From Amycolatopsis coloradensis (GTDB lineage: Bacteria; Actinomycetota; Actinomycetes; Mycobacteriales; Pseudonocardiaceae), in assembly GCF_001953865.1 (NCBI RefSeq), contig NZ_MQUQ01000015.1, forward strand, positions 418,026 through 482,025: a DNA stretch of 64,000 nucleotides. Direction: 5' to 3'. Below the pieces are notes generated by a model. It ran no database searches. It was not told the origin of the DNA and saw only the letters and a program-made list of their open reading frames with translations. The translations under genes and the position numbers were made by a program. Every line of letters starts with the position of its first letter. The first letter of the stretch is position 1. Shown here one piece after another: positions 56,832 through 64,000 of this stretch.

Positions 56832-59525
56832 GTGTCGGAGGAGCCGCGCCGTCCTCGGCACGCAGCGCCGGATGACACCAGACCGGATCGCGAGGCGGAG
56901 TCCGCCTCGTGGACGCCACCGGCGCCGGTCCGCTGGGAGACACCCGAACCGTCCATTTCCGGCAGGCTCGATCTCACCGATCCGCCGAAGCCACAGCCAC
57001 AGCCACAAGCACAGCCACCACAGCAGCCGCCCCCGGAGACGGACGCCGAGCGAACGATCTTCCACGCACCGGTCCAGCGCCCGCAGACGCCGCCGCGCGG
57101 CCGGCAGCGCCCGATCCCCGGCGCCGAGGACCCGACCCGGCCGCCGGGTGAGATGGCCCCCGTCAGTCCGCAGACCCAGGTCGTCCGCCCTGCGTGGCAG
57201 GCACCCGCCGACGCGCCCCAGCCGACCAGCGTGCTCTCCTCGCCCACCCCGGAGACGCAGAGCATCATGCCGCCTGCGCCGCGCGTCGACCCCGGCCCGG
57301 GGCAGCTGCCGGATCCGGGCACGGAAAGCGTGCTCCCCGAGCGATCCAGCGAAAGCCGGGGAACCGGCACGGGCACCGGATCGGGCAGCCGGGGGACCGG
57401 CACCGGAACGGGTTCGTTCCCCGGCACCGCGCGCCGGACGTCGTCGCGCACCTCTCGCCGCGGCCGTCTCGGCGCGGGGCTCGTCGACGTCCCGCAGGTG
57501 CCGTACCGCGACCCGGCCTCCGCGGTCCTCGACAACCCGATGGTGTCGGAGGAGAAACGCTTCTGCGGCAGTTGCAGTGCCAAGGTCGGCCGCGGCAAGG
57601 ACGGCGAACCCGGTTCGCCCGAGGGCAACTGCGAGAAGTGCGGGAATCCGTTCTCCTTCGTCCCGAAGCTGCGGCCGAACGAGATCGTCGGCGGCCAGTA
57701 CGAGGTGCTCGGCGCGCTCGCGTACGGCGGGCTCGGCTGGATCTACCTCGCGCAGGACCACAACGTCAGCGACCGCTGGGTGGTGCTCAAGGGCCTGATC
57801 GACACCGGTGACGCCACCGCGATGGCGGCCGCCGCCAACGAGCAGCGCTTCCTCGCCGAGGTCGAGCACCCGAACATCGTCAAGATCCACAACTTCGTGC
57901 AGCACCCGGACGGCGACACCGGCAACTCCGTCGGCTACATCGTCATGGAGTACGTCGGCGGTCAGTCGCTGCGGCAGCTCGCGCTCGCGCACCACCGCGA
58001 AACGAAGCGACCGGAGCCGCTGCCGATCGGCCAGGTGATCGCCTACGGGCTCGAGATCCTGCCCGCCATGGGCTACCTGCACAGCCAGAACCTGCTGTAC
58101 TGCGACCTGAAGCCCGACAACGTCATCCAGACGCACGAGCAGCTCAAGCTGATCGACCTGGGCGCGGTCCGCCGCATCGACGACTACGAGAGCCCGCTGT
58201 TCTTCACCACCGGCTACAGTGCGCCCGAACTGGCGACTCACGGCGCTTCGGTGGCGTCGGACCTTTACACCGTCGGCCGCACGCTCGCGGTCCTCAGCTT
58301 CGAGTTTTCGGGCTATACGAGCAAGTACAAGGCGACCCTGCCCGGCCCGGACGTCGTCCCGCTGTTCGCGCTCTTCGGTTCGTACTACCGCTTCCTGAGG
58401 CGCGCGACACACACCGACCCGGACCGCCGGTTCATCGCGGCCGAGGAGATGGGCGACCAGCTGACCGGCGTGCTGCGCGAGATCATGGCGCTGGGCACCG
58501 GGAAACCGCGCCCGGGGGCTTCGACCGTCTTCGGCCCGGAGACCCGCACGTTCGGCGTCGACCTGGTCGTCCCGGAACACGGCGGGAGTGTGCCGCTGCC
58601 GGATCCGGGCGAGGTGGTCTCGGGCCTGCCGATCCCGCAGGTCGACACGGACGACCCGGCGGCGGGCGTGCTCGCGTCGACGGTCGCGCTCGATCCCAGC
58701 GGCGCGATCGAGTCGCTGGCCGGCGCGCCGCGTGAGTCGATCGAGGTCCGGTTGCGGATCGTCCGGGCCCGGATCGAACTCGGCGAGCTGGTCGAGGCGC
58801 AGCGGCAGTTGCAGGCCGCGCAGTACCTCGCGATCAAGGCCGGATTCCCGCACGACTGGCGGATCGACTGGTATCGCGGGCTGATCGAGCTCGCGGGCGG
58901 CCGGTCCCGTGTCGCGCAAGTCGCGTTCGAAGCGGTGTATGACGACCTTCCCGGTGAGATCGCGCCGAAGCTGGCGTTGGCGGTCAGCGCTGAGGGGGTC
59001 GGGGACTACTTCGGCGCCGCGCGCTACTACGAGCTGGTGTGGCGAACGGACCGGTCGTACGTCAGCGCCGCCTTCGGGCTCGCTCGCGTGTACCTCGCGC
59101 AGGGTGCCCGCGCCAGCGCGATCGAGGTGCTGGAGGCCGTCCCGGCGTCGTCCACGCACTACGTCGCCGCGCAGGTGGCCGCGATCAAGATCAAGACCAG
59201 GATCAACGGCGGCGGCAAGGATCCGGTGCTGGTGTCCGAGCGAGACCTCGTCGACGCTTCGACGCGGCTCGAGCGGTTGCAGCTCGACGCCGAGCGCCGC
59301 ACGCGCTTGTCGGCGGAGATCCTCGAAGCGGCGCACAGCTGGCTCAACTCGCAGAACCGGCCGACGCCGGGTGCGAAGGTGCTGGGCTGCGACCTGGACG
59401 AACGGGACCTGCGCTTCGGGCTGGAGCGTTGCTACCGGACGCTGGCCCGCTTGGCCGGAACCGTCGACCAGCGCGTCGAACTCGTCGACAAAGCCAACGC
59501 GATAAGGCCAAGGACCCTCACCTAA
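56832..59525 (+). CDS. pknG: serine/threonine protein kinase PknG
   Basis: The protein (897 aa) starts at a GTG with gggaggt 5 nt upstream. The N-terminal ~230 residues are Pro/Gln/Arg-rich and disordered, longer than in mycobacteria. A rubredoxin-like module follows: 'CGSCSAKVGRGKDGE' and 'CEKCGNPFSFVP' (two CxxC). The kinase runs from about 275 ('VLGALAYGGLGWIYLAQD', catalytic 'YCDLKPDNVI', and LIDLGAV in place of DFG, as in PknG). Helical TPR repeats fill the last ~270 residues. PknG controls 2-oxoglutarate metabolism through OdhI/GarA in relatives. glnX and glnH lie 4-6 kb upstream, separated by the T7SS module. Confidence 0.92.
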   Translation: MSEEPRRPRHAAPDDTRPDREAESASWTPPAPVRWETPEPSISGRLDLTDPPKPQPQPQAQPPQQPPPETDAERTIFHAPVQRPQTPPRGRQRPIPGAEDPTRPPGEMAPVSPQTQVVRPAWQAPADAPQPTSVLSSPTPETQSIMPPAPRVDPGPGQLPDPGTESVLPERSSESRGTGTGTGSGSRGTGTGTGSFPGTARRTSSRTSRRGRLGAGLVDVPQVPYRDPASAVLDNPMVSEEKRFCGSCSAKVGRGKDGEPGSPEGNCEKCGNPFSFVPKLRPNEIVGGQYEVLGALAYGGLGWIYLAQDHNVSDRWVVLKGLIDTGDATAMAAAANEQRFLAEVEHPNIVKIHNFVQHPDGDTGNSVGYIVMEYVGGQSLRQLALAHHRETKRPEPLPIGQVIAYGLEILPAMGYLHSQNLLYCDLKPDNVIQTHEQLKLIDLGAVRRIDDYESPLFFTTGYSAPELATHGASVASDLYTVGRTLAVLSFEFSGYTSKYKATLPGPDVVPLFALFGSYYRFLRRATHTDPDRRFIAAEEMGDQLTGVLREIMALGTGKPRPGASTVFGPETRTFGVDLVVPEHGGSVPLPDPGEVVSGLPIPQVDTDDPAAGVLASTVALDPSGAIESLAGAPRESIEVRLRIVRARIELGELVEAQRQLQAAQYLAIKAGFPHDWRIDWYRGLIELAGGRSRVAQVAFEAVYDDLPGEIAPKLALAVSAEGVGDYFGAARYYELVWRTDRSYVSAAFGLARVYLAQGARASAIEVLEAVPASSTHYVAAQVAAIKIKTRINGGGKDPVLVSERDLVDASTRLERLQLDAERRTRLSAEILEAAHSWLNSQNRPTPGAKVLGCDLDERDLRFGLERCYRTLARLAGTVDQRVELVDKANAIRPRTLT

Positions 59526-59530
59526 CCCCG

Positions 59531-59591
59531 CGTTTCGTCCTCTAGTTGCGGTAGTTCGTAGGTCGAACTACCGCAACCAGAGGACGAAACG
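59531..59591. repeat. long palindrome, copy 2 of the dispersed element
   Basis: The arms 59531-59558 and 59564-59591 are 28 nt with a 5-nt loop and one mismatch, at the same place as copy 1 (5487-5538). 22 nt of each arm plus the flanking cgtcctc are shared. It lies between convergent pknG and thioesterase genes. A dispersed bidirectional terminator is the likeliest role. Confidence 0.85.
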
Positions 59592-59592
59592 C

Positions 59593-60177
59593 TCAGGGGT
59601 TGATGTCCCACTCGCGTTCGCGCTTGGCCTTTTCGTGCGCGGCGGCGAGCTTCTGCAAGGCCTCGGGGTCCCCGTGGTTGCTGAAGTGCTCGAACTCGAC
59701 CTGTACGAACAACGCCCGCGCGCGCACCGCGGCAGGGCCGTCTTCGGCGTCGAGCCGCCCGACGGCGCTCACGTAGATCTTCCGGCCCGCGACACCGTCC
59801 AGCTTCGCCGCGATGTGCAGGGTCGAGCCGACCGGAACCGGCCGGAGGAAGTCCGTCTCCAGCTTCCCGGTGACGGCGGGACGGCGCAGCAGGTTGCCGA
59901 CGGTCGCGCCGAGCGCCTCGTCGAACGCACAGGCCAGCAGGCCGCCATGGGCGAGGCCGGGCGCGCCCTGGTGGGCGGAGGTGACGGTGAACTTCGAGTA
60001 CACCGTCGTCCCTTCGCCCACCGTCGAGTGCAGGTGGAGCCCGGCCTCGATCTCGTCACCGCACCCGAAGCACTCACCGAAGTGGATGCCCAGATGGCTG
60101 CCCGGCTGCGGGGCTTTCGGGTGGACGGTCGCCGGTTCGACTTCGACCGGTGGCCACGGCTGCGAGATACGGCTCAT
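59593..60177 (-). CDS. hotdog-fold thioesterase (PaaI-like)
   Basis: The protein (194 aa) has the PaaI/HotDog pattern 'GAPGLAHGGLLACAFDEALG' (catalytic Asn/Asp-Glu-like region), 'GKLETDFLRPVPVGSTLHIA' and a Cys pair, 'FGECFGCGDEIEAGLHLH', near residue 36. The latter is typical of the actinobacterial PaaI-type subgroup. It probably hydrolyses acyl-CoA. It ends at the palindrome after pknG, and the transporter gene downstream reads the same way but has its own start 9 bp away. Confidence 0.84.
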   Translation of the reverse strand: MSRISQPWPPVEVEPATVHPKAPQPGSHLGIHFGECFGCGDEIEAGLHLHSTVGEGTTVYSKFTVTSAHQGAPGLAHGGLLACAFDEALGATVGNLLRRPAVTGKLETDFLRPVPVGSTLHIAAKLDGVAGRKIYVSAVGRLDAEDGPAAVRARALFVQVEFEHFSNHGDPEALQKLAAAHEKAKREREWDINP

Positions 60178-60186
60178 GGACAGACG

Positions 60187-61602
60187 TTAACTCGCCGGTA
60201 GCTCCGAGGCTCCGTCGGGAGTGGCCGTTTCCGGCTTGCGACGCCGCGCGATCCGCGAGTTCACGATGCCGCGCAGCGACACCCCCGCCGTCTCCGGCAG
60301 CAGCAGGATCGGGATGGCCGCGATCGCCGCCGCGCCCATCAGGTAGTACGCGGGCCACAGGGTGTCACCGGTCGAGGTCACCAGGCTGCCGATGACGTAC
60401 GACGCGGTGCCACCGAACGCGGCGGTGGAAACGCTGTACCCGATGGAGAAACCGCCGTAGCGCTCCTGCGTCGGGAACATCGCCGGCAGCGTCGCCGCCA
60501 GCACGGCCAGGATCAGCACCAGCGGCACCGCGATCATCACCAGGCCGAGCATGAGCTGCCCGGCGTTCCGGTCGTCGGCGGCCGCGCCCATCAGCGAGAA
60601 CGCCGGGATCGGCAGCACCAGGAAACTCGCGCAACTCGCGATCAGGATGGGTTTTCGCCCGATCCGGTCGGACAGCATGCCGACCGGCACGATCAAGATC
60701 AGCATCAACGCGATGGTCGCCAGGATGATCAGCAACGGCGTATGCCCGCTGAACCCGACCACGTCCTTGAGATAGGTCTCCAGGTAGGTGATCACGATGT
60801 AGTCGGCCACGTTCAGCATCACCACGATGCCGATCAGGTGCAGGATCGACGTCCAGTGCTTCTTGAGCAGTGCCTTCAGCGGCGACTTCTCGACCTGCTG
60901 CTTCTGCTCGATCTCCAGGAATAGCGGAGTGTCCTCCAGCTTGTTCCGCAGGTAGAGACCGACGATGCCGAGCGGCCCGGCGATCAGGAACGGCAGCCGC
61001 CAGCCCCATTCGCGCATGGCGTCGTCGCCGAGGACCACGGTGAAGATCGTGACGAAGCCGGCGCCCATCGCGAACCCGACGAGCGTGCCGAACTCCAGCC
61101 AGCTGCCCCAGAAACCCCGGCGCCGCGCGGGGGCGTACTCGGCGATGAACGTCGCCGCGCCGCCGTATTCACCGCCCGCCGAAAAGCCCTGGATGGTGCG
61201 CAACAGGATCAGCGCGACCGCCGCGGCAGGTCCGATCGTGGCGTAGGACGGCAGCAGGCCGATGACGAACGTCGAACCGGACATCAGGATGATCGTCAGC
61301 GCGAGCACCTTCTGGCGCCCGATCTTGTCCCCCAGCGGACCGAACACGAAGCTGCCGAACGGCCGCACGATAAACGTGATCGCGAGGACCGCGAACGTCG
61401 CCAGCGCGCCCTCTGAAGTGCTTGAAGCGTTGAAGAAGACCTGCCCGAGGATCGCGGGCATGAAGCCGAAGACACCGAAGTCGTACCACTCGATGCAGTT
61501 ACCCATCGCCGCTCCGGCGACGGCCTTTCTGATCTGCTCAGGAGGGGCCTCCGCGGGTTCCCCTTTTTCCTGATGCGCCGCGCTCAGCGCCTCTTCGGCC
61601 AT
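60187..61602 (-). CDS. MHS-type MFS transporter (metabolite/proton symporter)
   Basis: The protein (471 aa) has about 12 membrane helices and the MHS-family motifs 'GNCIEWYDFGVFGFMPAIL' after the first ~30 residues and 'RPFGSFVFGPLGDKIGRQKV' (loop 2-3). This is similar to KgtP/ProP/shikimate permeases. The substrate could be a dicarboxylate, betaine or aromatic acid. The ATG at 61602 is preceded by gggaggt (7 nt), and a longer upstream form exists. It is a single gene with its own promoter. Confidence 0.88.
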   Translation of the reverse strand: MAEEALSAAHQEKGEPAEAPPEQIRKAVAGAAMGNCIEWYDFGVFGFMPAILGQVFFNASSTSEGALATFAVLAITFIVRPFGSFVFGPLGDKIGRQKVLALTIILMSGSTFVIGLLPSYATIGPAAAVALILLRTIQGFSAGGEYGGAATFIAEYAPARRRGFWGSWLEFGTLVGFAMGAGFVTIFTVVLGDDAMREWGWRLPFLIAGPLGIVGLYLRNKLEDTPLFLEIEQKQQVEKSPLKALLKKHWTSILHLIGIVVMLNVADYIVITYLETYLKDVVGFSGHTPLLIILATIALMLILIVPVGMLSDRIGRKPILIASCASFLVLPIPAFSLMGAAADDRNAGQLMLGLVMIAVPLVLILAVLAATLPAMFPTQERYGGFSIGYSVSTAAFGGTASYVIGSLVTSTGDTLWPAYYLMGAAAIAAIPILLLPETAGVSLRGIVNSRIARRRKPETATPDGASELPAS

Positions 61603-61815
61603 GGGTTTGACCTCCCGACCCACCCGTTTACTTACCCACCGTCGACGGTTTGTTCCCTCGACCGTAGGTGCTCAAACGTAGGTATTCAGCGTTTTGCATC
61701 GATCGCGCGAGCGCCGTTCCCCCAAAACGGTGATATACCGCCAGTTGAAACCGACGTGAGAAAACTTCCGATTACTTTCGGTAACGCCTCAGGAATCGGA
61801 CGTTCCGGACGGGGA

Positions 61816-62274
61816 TCAGCGGTTCGTCGTGACCGCCGTCGTTGGCCCGCTCAGCTCCTTCGTCGGGCTGGGAGCGCGCGGCGGGACGGCCGTGGTCATC
61901 CGGCCCGGCTGCGAGGTCCTGGGCGGTGAGTGCGTCTGGCCCGGCTTCGGCACCGTCCCCTGGACGGGCGGCTCAGCGGAGACTTCCGGCCGGGGCGGCA
62001 CCTCGGAAGGCGCCGGCGGCACCGGTGCCGGGGAGATGGTCGACAGGCCAGGTCCGGCGGGCGGCACCGGCGCCGGCCCTTCACCGCCGCGACCGCCGAC
62101 GGCGATCGCGCCGAGCACGATCACCGCGACCGTCGCCAGCGAACTCCCCGCCACGGCCAACCGCTTGCGCCGCCGCCGGATCCGGCCACCCTGCTCGATG
62201 ATGTCCGCCGCCCGGATGCCCAGCGGGGGACCGCTCTCGCCGTGCGAAAGCACGCTCTTGACGTCCTCGTCCAT
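61816..62274 (-). CDS. putative anti-sigma factor-like membrane protein
   Basis: The protein (152 aa) begins MDEDVKSVLSHGESGPPLG after ggaggtgaggag (the start five codons later than the longest frame). One membrane segment is at about 40-62 ('LAVAGSSLATVAVIVLGAIA'), preceded by a basic run (RRRRKR) and followed by a long Pro/Ser-rich outer part. It is encoded four bases after the ECF sigma factor stop. Hence it is probably its membrane-bound regulator, although no ZAS motif is present. Confidence 0.65.
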   Translation of the reverse strand: MDEDVKSVLSHGESGPPLGIRAADIIEQGGRIRRRRKRLAVAGSSLATVAVIVLGAIAVGGRGGEGPAPVPPAGPGLSTISPAPVPPAPSEVPPRPEVSAEPPVQGTVPKPGQTHSPPRTSQPGRMTTAVPPRAPSPTKELSGPTTAVTTNR

Positions 62275-62278
62275 CTCC

Positions 62279-62836
62279 TCACCTCCCATCGCCGCGCGCT
62301 CCGCTCAAGGCCGATTCGCTGAAATGCGGGCCGAGCCGCTTGCGCAGGGTCGCCAGCCCCCGCGCGCCCTGGCTCTTCACGTTCCCGGTGCTGCATCCCA
62401 GCGCCGCCGCTGTCTCCTCGACGCTGAGATCTTCGAAGTAGCGCAGCACCAGCACGGCCCGCTGCTTCGGGGCGATGCCGGACAGGGCGTGCCTGACCAG
62501 CATCTCCTGTTCCGTACCGCTCGTTTCACCCGGGACTTCGGGCAGGGTGTCGGTGAGCTTCTCCCGTTTGCGCCAGACGCGCCGGTGCTCGGAGAGGAAC
62601 GTCCGCAGCACGATCTTGCGCGCGTAGCCGTCGAGCGCGTCGTGCCGGGAGAGCCTCGGCCAAGCCAGGTACAGCTTCAGCAGCGCTGCCTGGGTGATGT
62701 CCTCGGCCTGGTGCCAGTCGCCGCACAGGAGGTACGCGGTGGCACGCAGGCTGTGCGCGCGCTCGTCGAAGTACCGGGCGAACTCGCCGTCCCACGGCGA
62801 GCCCGTCCCGGTCTTCGACGAGCGGCTCGGCGACAC
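62279..62836 (-). CDS. ECF sigma factor, SigE-type subgroup
   Basis: The protein (185 aa) has sigma region 2 ('RATAYLLCGDWHQAEDITQA', 'AALLKLYLAWPRLSRHDALD') and region 4 ('GIAPKQRAVLVLRYFEDLSV', 'EETAAALGCSTGNVKSQGAR'), the SigE-like ECF group of actinomycetes often linked to stress or development. The GTG start at 62836 is directly after the TAG of the upstream exported protein gene. The overlap with the next gene suggests a three-gene operon. Confidence 0.88.
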   Translation of the reverse strand: MSPSRSSKTGTGSPWDGEFARYFDERAHSLRATAYLLCGDWHQAEDITQAALLKLYLAWPRLSRHDALDGYARKIVLRTFLSEHRRVWRKREKLTDTLPEVPGETSGTEQEMLVRHALSGIAPKQRAVLVLRYFEDLSVEETAAALGCSTGNVKSQGARGLATLRKRLGPHFSESALSGARGDGR

Positions 62837-63139
62837 CTAGTTACCGGCTCCTTCGACGATCGCGGGGAGGTTCAGGTCCCCGGTCGGCCCGGCGGGGACG
62901 GCCTTCGGGACGCGGTGCTCGCCAGGGGCGGCGACCGACGGGGTCTCCTGGGCGGGACGCGGGGCTGTGGTGGCGCGGGGCGGCTCGCCCGGCTTCGCGG
63001 TGGTGGGAGCCGGGGCCGGTGCCTGAGTGACCGTGGGCGACGGCGCGCTCTGGTCGGCCGACGCCAGCGACGTGGTCGCGAAGGCGGCGCCGCCCGCGAG
63101 CAGCAGCGCGCCGAGGGAAAGAGCGATACGAGTACGCAA
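62837..63139 (-). CDS. exported Pro/Ala/Thr-rich protein
   Basis: The protein (about 100 aa) has a signal peptide (RTRIALSLGALLLAGGAAFA, cleavage near the SLASA segment) and a low-complexity Pro/Thr/Ala-rich mature part ending GDLNLPAIVEGAGN. The TTG at 63139 is preferred because gaggag precedes it by 6 nt, and the frame is open ten codons further upstream. It heads the operon with the ECF sigma factor and the putative anti-sigma factor and could be a cell-surface target or sensor. Confidence 0.7.
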   Translation of the reverse strand: MRTRIALSLGALLLAGGAAFATTSLASADQSAPSPTVTQAPAPAPTTAKPGEPPRATTAPRPAQETPSVAAPGEHRVPKAVPAGPTGDLNLPAIVEGAGN

Positions 63140-63309
63140 GGGTGTCTCCTCGATCCGGGCGCCGCTCATTGGCCGCGGCGCCTTACGTCGTTAGACATGC
63201 GTCCCGCCCGCCGCCGGGTTGCATCGACTTTTTCGGAAGTTTCACGACACCGTCCGCCCAAGGGCACTTCGCGCCCGACGGAGACTTCACCGCGGCGGAC
63301 AGACACGAA

Positions 63310-63338
63310 CGGCCGGAGACCATGGAGGTCTCCGGCCG
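63310..63338 (-). terminator. perfect hairpin after the L,D-transpeptidase gene
   Basis: A 12-bp perfect stem (63310-63321 with 63327-63338) has a 5-nt loop and lies 20 bp beyond the stop. Confidence 0.7.
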
Positions 63339-63358
63339 CCCGGATTCGCGGAAGTAAG

Positions 63359-64000
63359 TCAGCTTCCCAGCGCGGACAGCTTCGTCCACTCGGCCCAGTC
63401 GTAGGTCCAGTCGCTGTAGTCACGCGCCCGGTTGATCTTCACCGTGCTGCCCTCGATCTCGACGGGGTCACCGACGAGCGCGCCCGCCATGTACTCCTTG
63501 GCGTTCGCCGGCGCGAGGTTCACACAGCCGTGGGAGATGTTCTTCTTGCCCTGCGCCCAGATCGAGGGCCCGTAGCCGTGGATGAACTCGCCGTTGGTCG
63601 AGAACCGCACCGCGGACGGCACGACGATGTTCTCGTAGTTGTAGCGCTCGTTGGTCATCGAGTAGGTGTCGTGCTTGGACATCACCACGTGCGTGCCGCT
63701 CGGGGTGACCCGGCCCTGGTCGGCGTCGAGGCCGTAACTGGCCGGGTAGTCCGCGATCTGCCGGCCGTCGCGGATCACCACGAGCCGGTGGGTCTGGGTG
63801 TTGCCCTTGACGACCTGCGAGCGCCCGATCGCGAAGCTCGCCGAGCGGTCTTCCTTGCCGTACACGCCTTCGCCGATCTTGACGCCGTAGATCTTGGCGT
63901 TGAACTTCACAGTGGTGCCGGGCTGCCAGTACGCCTTCGGCCGCCAGTGCACCGAGGTGTCGTCGTGGACCCAGGCCCAGGAGCCCTCCGTCTTCGGCGT
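63359..64000 (-). CDS. L,D-transpeptidase (LdtMt2-like), C-terminal part, cut by window edge
   Basis: The last 213 codons of the gene are in the window; the start lies beyond 64000. The visible part is an Ig-like or linker end ('SWAWVHDDTSVHWRPKAYW', 'NAKIYGVKIGEGVYG') and the YkuD catalytic domain, with 'GQIADYPASYG'-type strands. The active-site motif 'ISHGCVNLAPANAKEYMAG' has the nucleophilic Cys, and 'FIHGYGPSIWAQGKKN' supplies the catalytic His. It forms 3-3 peptidoglycan cross-links and is probably a lipoprotein or membrane-anchored enzyme as in LdtMt2. A perfect hairpin follows the stop. Confidence 0.92.
   Translation of the reverse strand, partial: TPKTEGSWAWVHDDTSVHWRPKAYWQPGTTVKFNAKIYGVKIGEGVYGKEDRSASFAIGRSQVVKGNTQTHRLVVIRDGRQIADYPASYGLDADQGRVTPSGTHVVMSKHDTYSMTNERYNYENIVVPSAVRFSTNGEFIHGYGPSIWAQGKKNISHGCVNLAPANAKEYMAGALVGDPVEIEGSTVKINRARDYSDWTYDWAEWTKLSALGS

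Noticed and set aside
56118..59336. 1072-codon frame opposite pknG
   Set aside because: It is an antisense shadow. pknG has all kinase motifs on the other strand.

Overview
The window comes from a high-GC actinobacterial chromosome, most probably a Pseudonocardiaceae member such as Amycolatopsis. This is inferred from gene content, not from a database match. Indicators are the frequent GTG/TTG starts, the GlnX-GlnH-PknG gene set, EspG/DUF3558/PPE-like type VII secretion (T7SS) partners, SAV2177-type methyltransferases, a class III lanthipeptide cluster, two CspA paralogues, and a DinB protein of the kind common in mycothiol producers.

Layout. 1-9.1 kb: housekeeping and metabolic genes (FUSC membrane protein, TauD-like dioxygenase, antitoxin-like protein, prephenate dehydrogenase, FadH-like reductase with a PadR regulator) and a decayed methyltransferase. 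9.3-10.9 kb: a complete IS30-family element inserted 11 bp beyond the stop of a small Gly-rich secreted protein. 11-20.2 kb: methyltransferase, OhrR-type regulator divergent from an alpha/beta hydrolase, exported hydrolases, lipoproteins, PcaB-family lyase and DinB. 20.3-25.0 kb: a tRNA-Lys gene followed by a 4.6-kb integrated element bounded by 44-bp direct repeats of the tRNA 3' half. The element holds a degenerate integrase and a translationally coupled T7SS-type toxin/immunity operon, and a second integrase relic lies just beyond its right border. 26-36 kb: three regulator/target pairs or systems (TetR/SDR, MarR/cupin, NarL-type two-component system), hydrolases, several pseudogenes and an orphan MCE gene.

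36.8-43.2 kb: a compact class III lanthipeptide cluster consisting of LanKC synthetase, a 46-residue precursor with two Ser-x2-Ser-xn-Cys motifs, and two ABC half-transporters. 43-50 kb: thioesterase plus iron alcohol dehydrogenase, a ThDP decarboxylase-like enzyme, a second CspA, and an AcoX/AcoR-like pair. 50.4-59.5 kb: glnX, glnH and pknG in the mycobacterial order, but interrupted by a five-gene opposite-strand T7SS module (EspG, small helical protein, two DUF3558 lipoproteins, PPE-like protein). 59.6-64 kb: hotdog thioesterase, MHS-type transporter, ECF sigma factor with a putative anti-sigma partner, and a truncated L,D-transpeptidase.

The most notable items are the T7SS toxin cargo in the tRNA-Lys island, the lanthipeptide cluster with its hexaglycine leader/core junction, the split glnXH/pknG locus, and a near-perfect palindrome present in two copies 54 kb apart, each between convergent genes.
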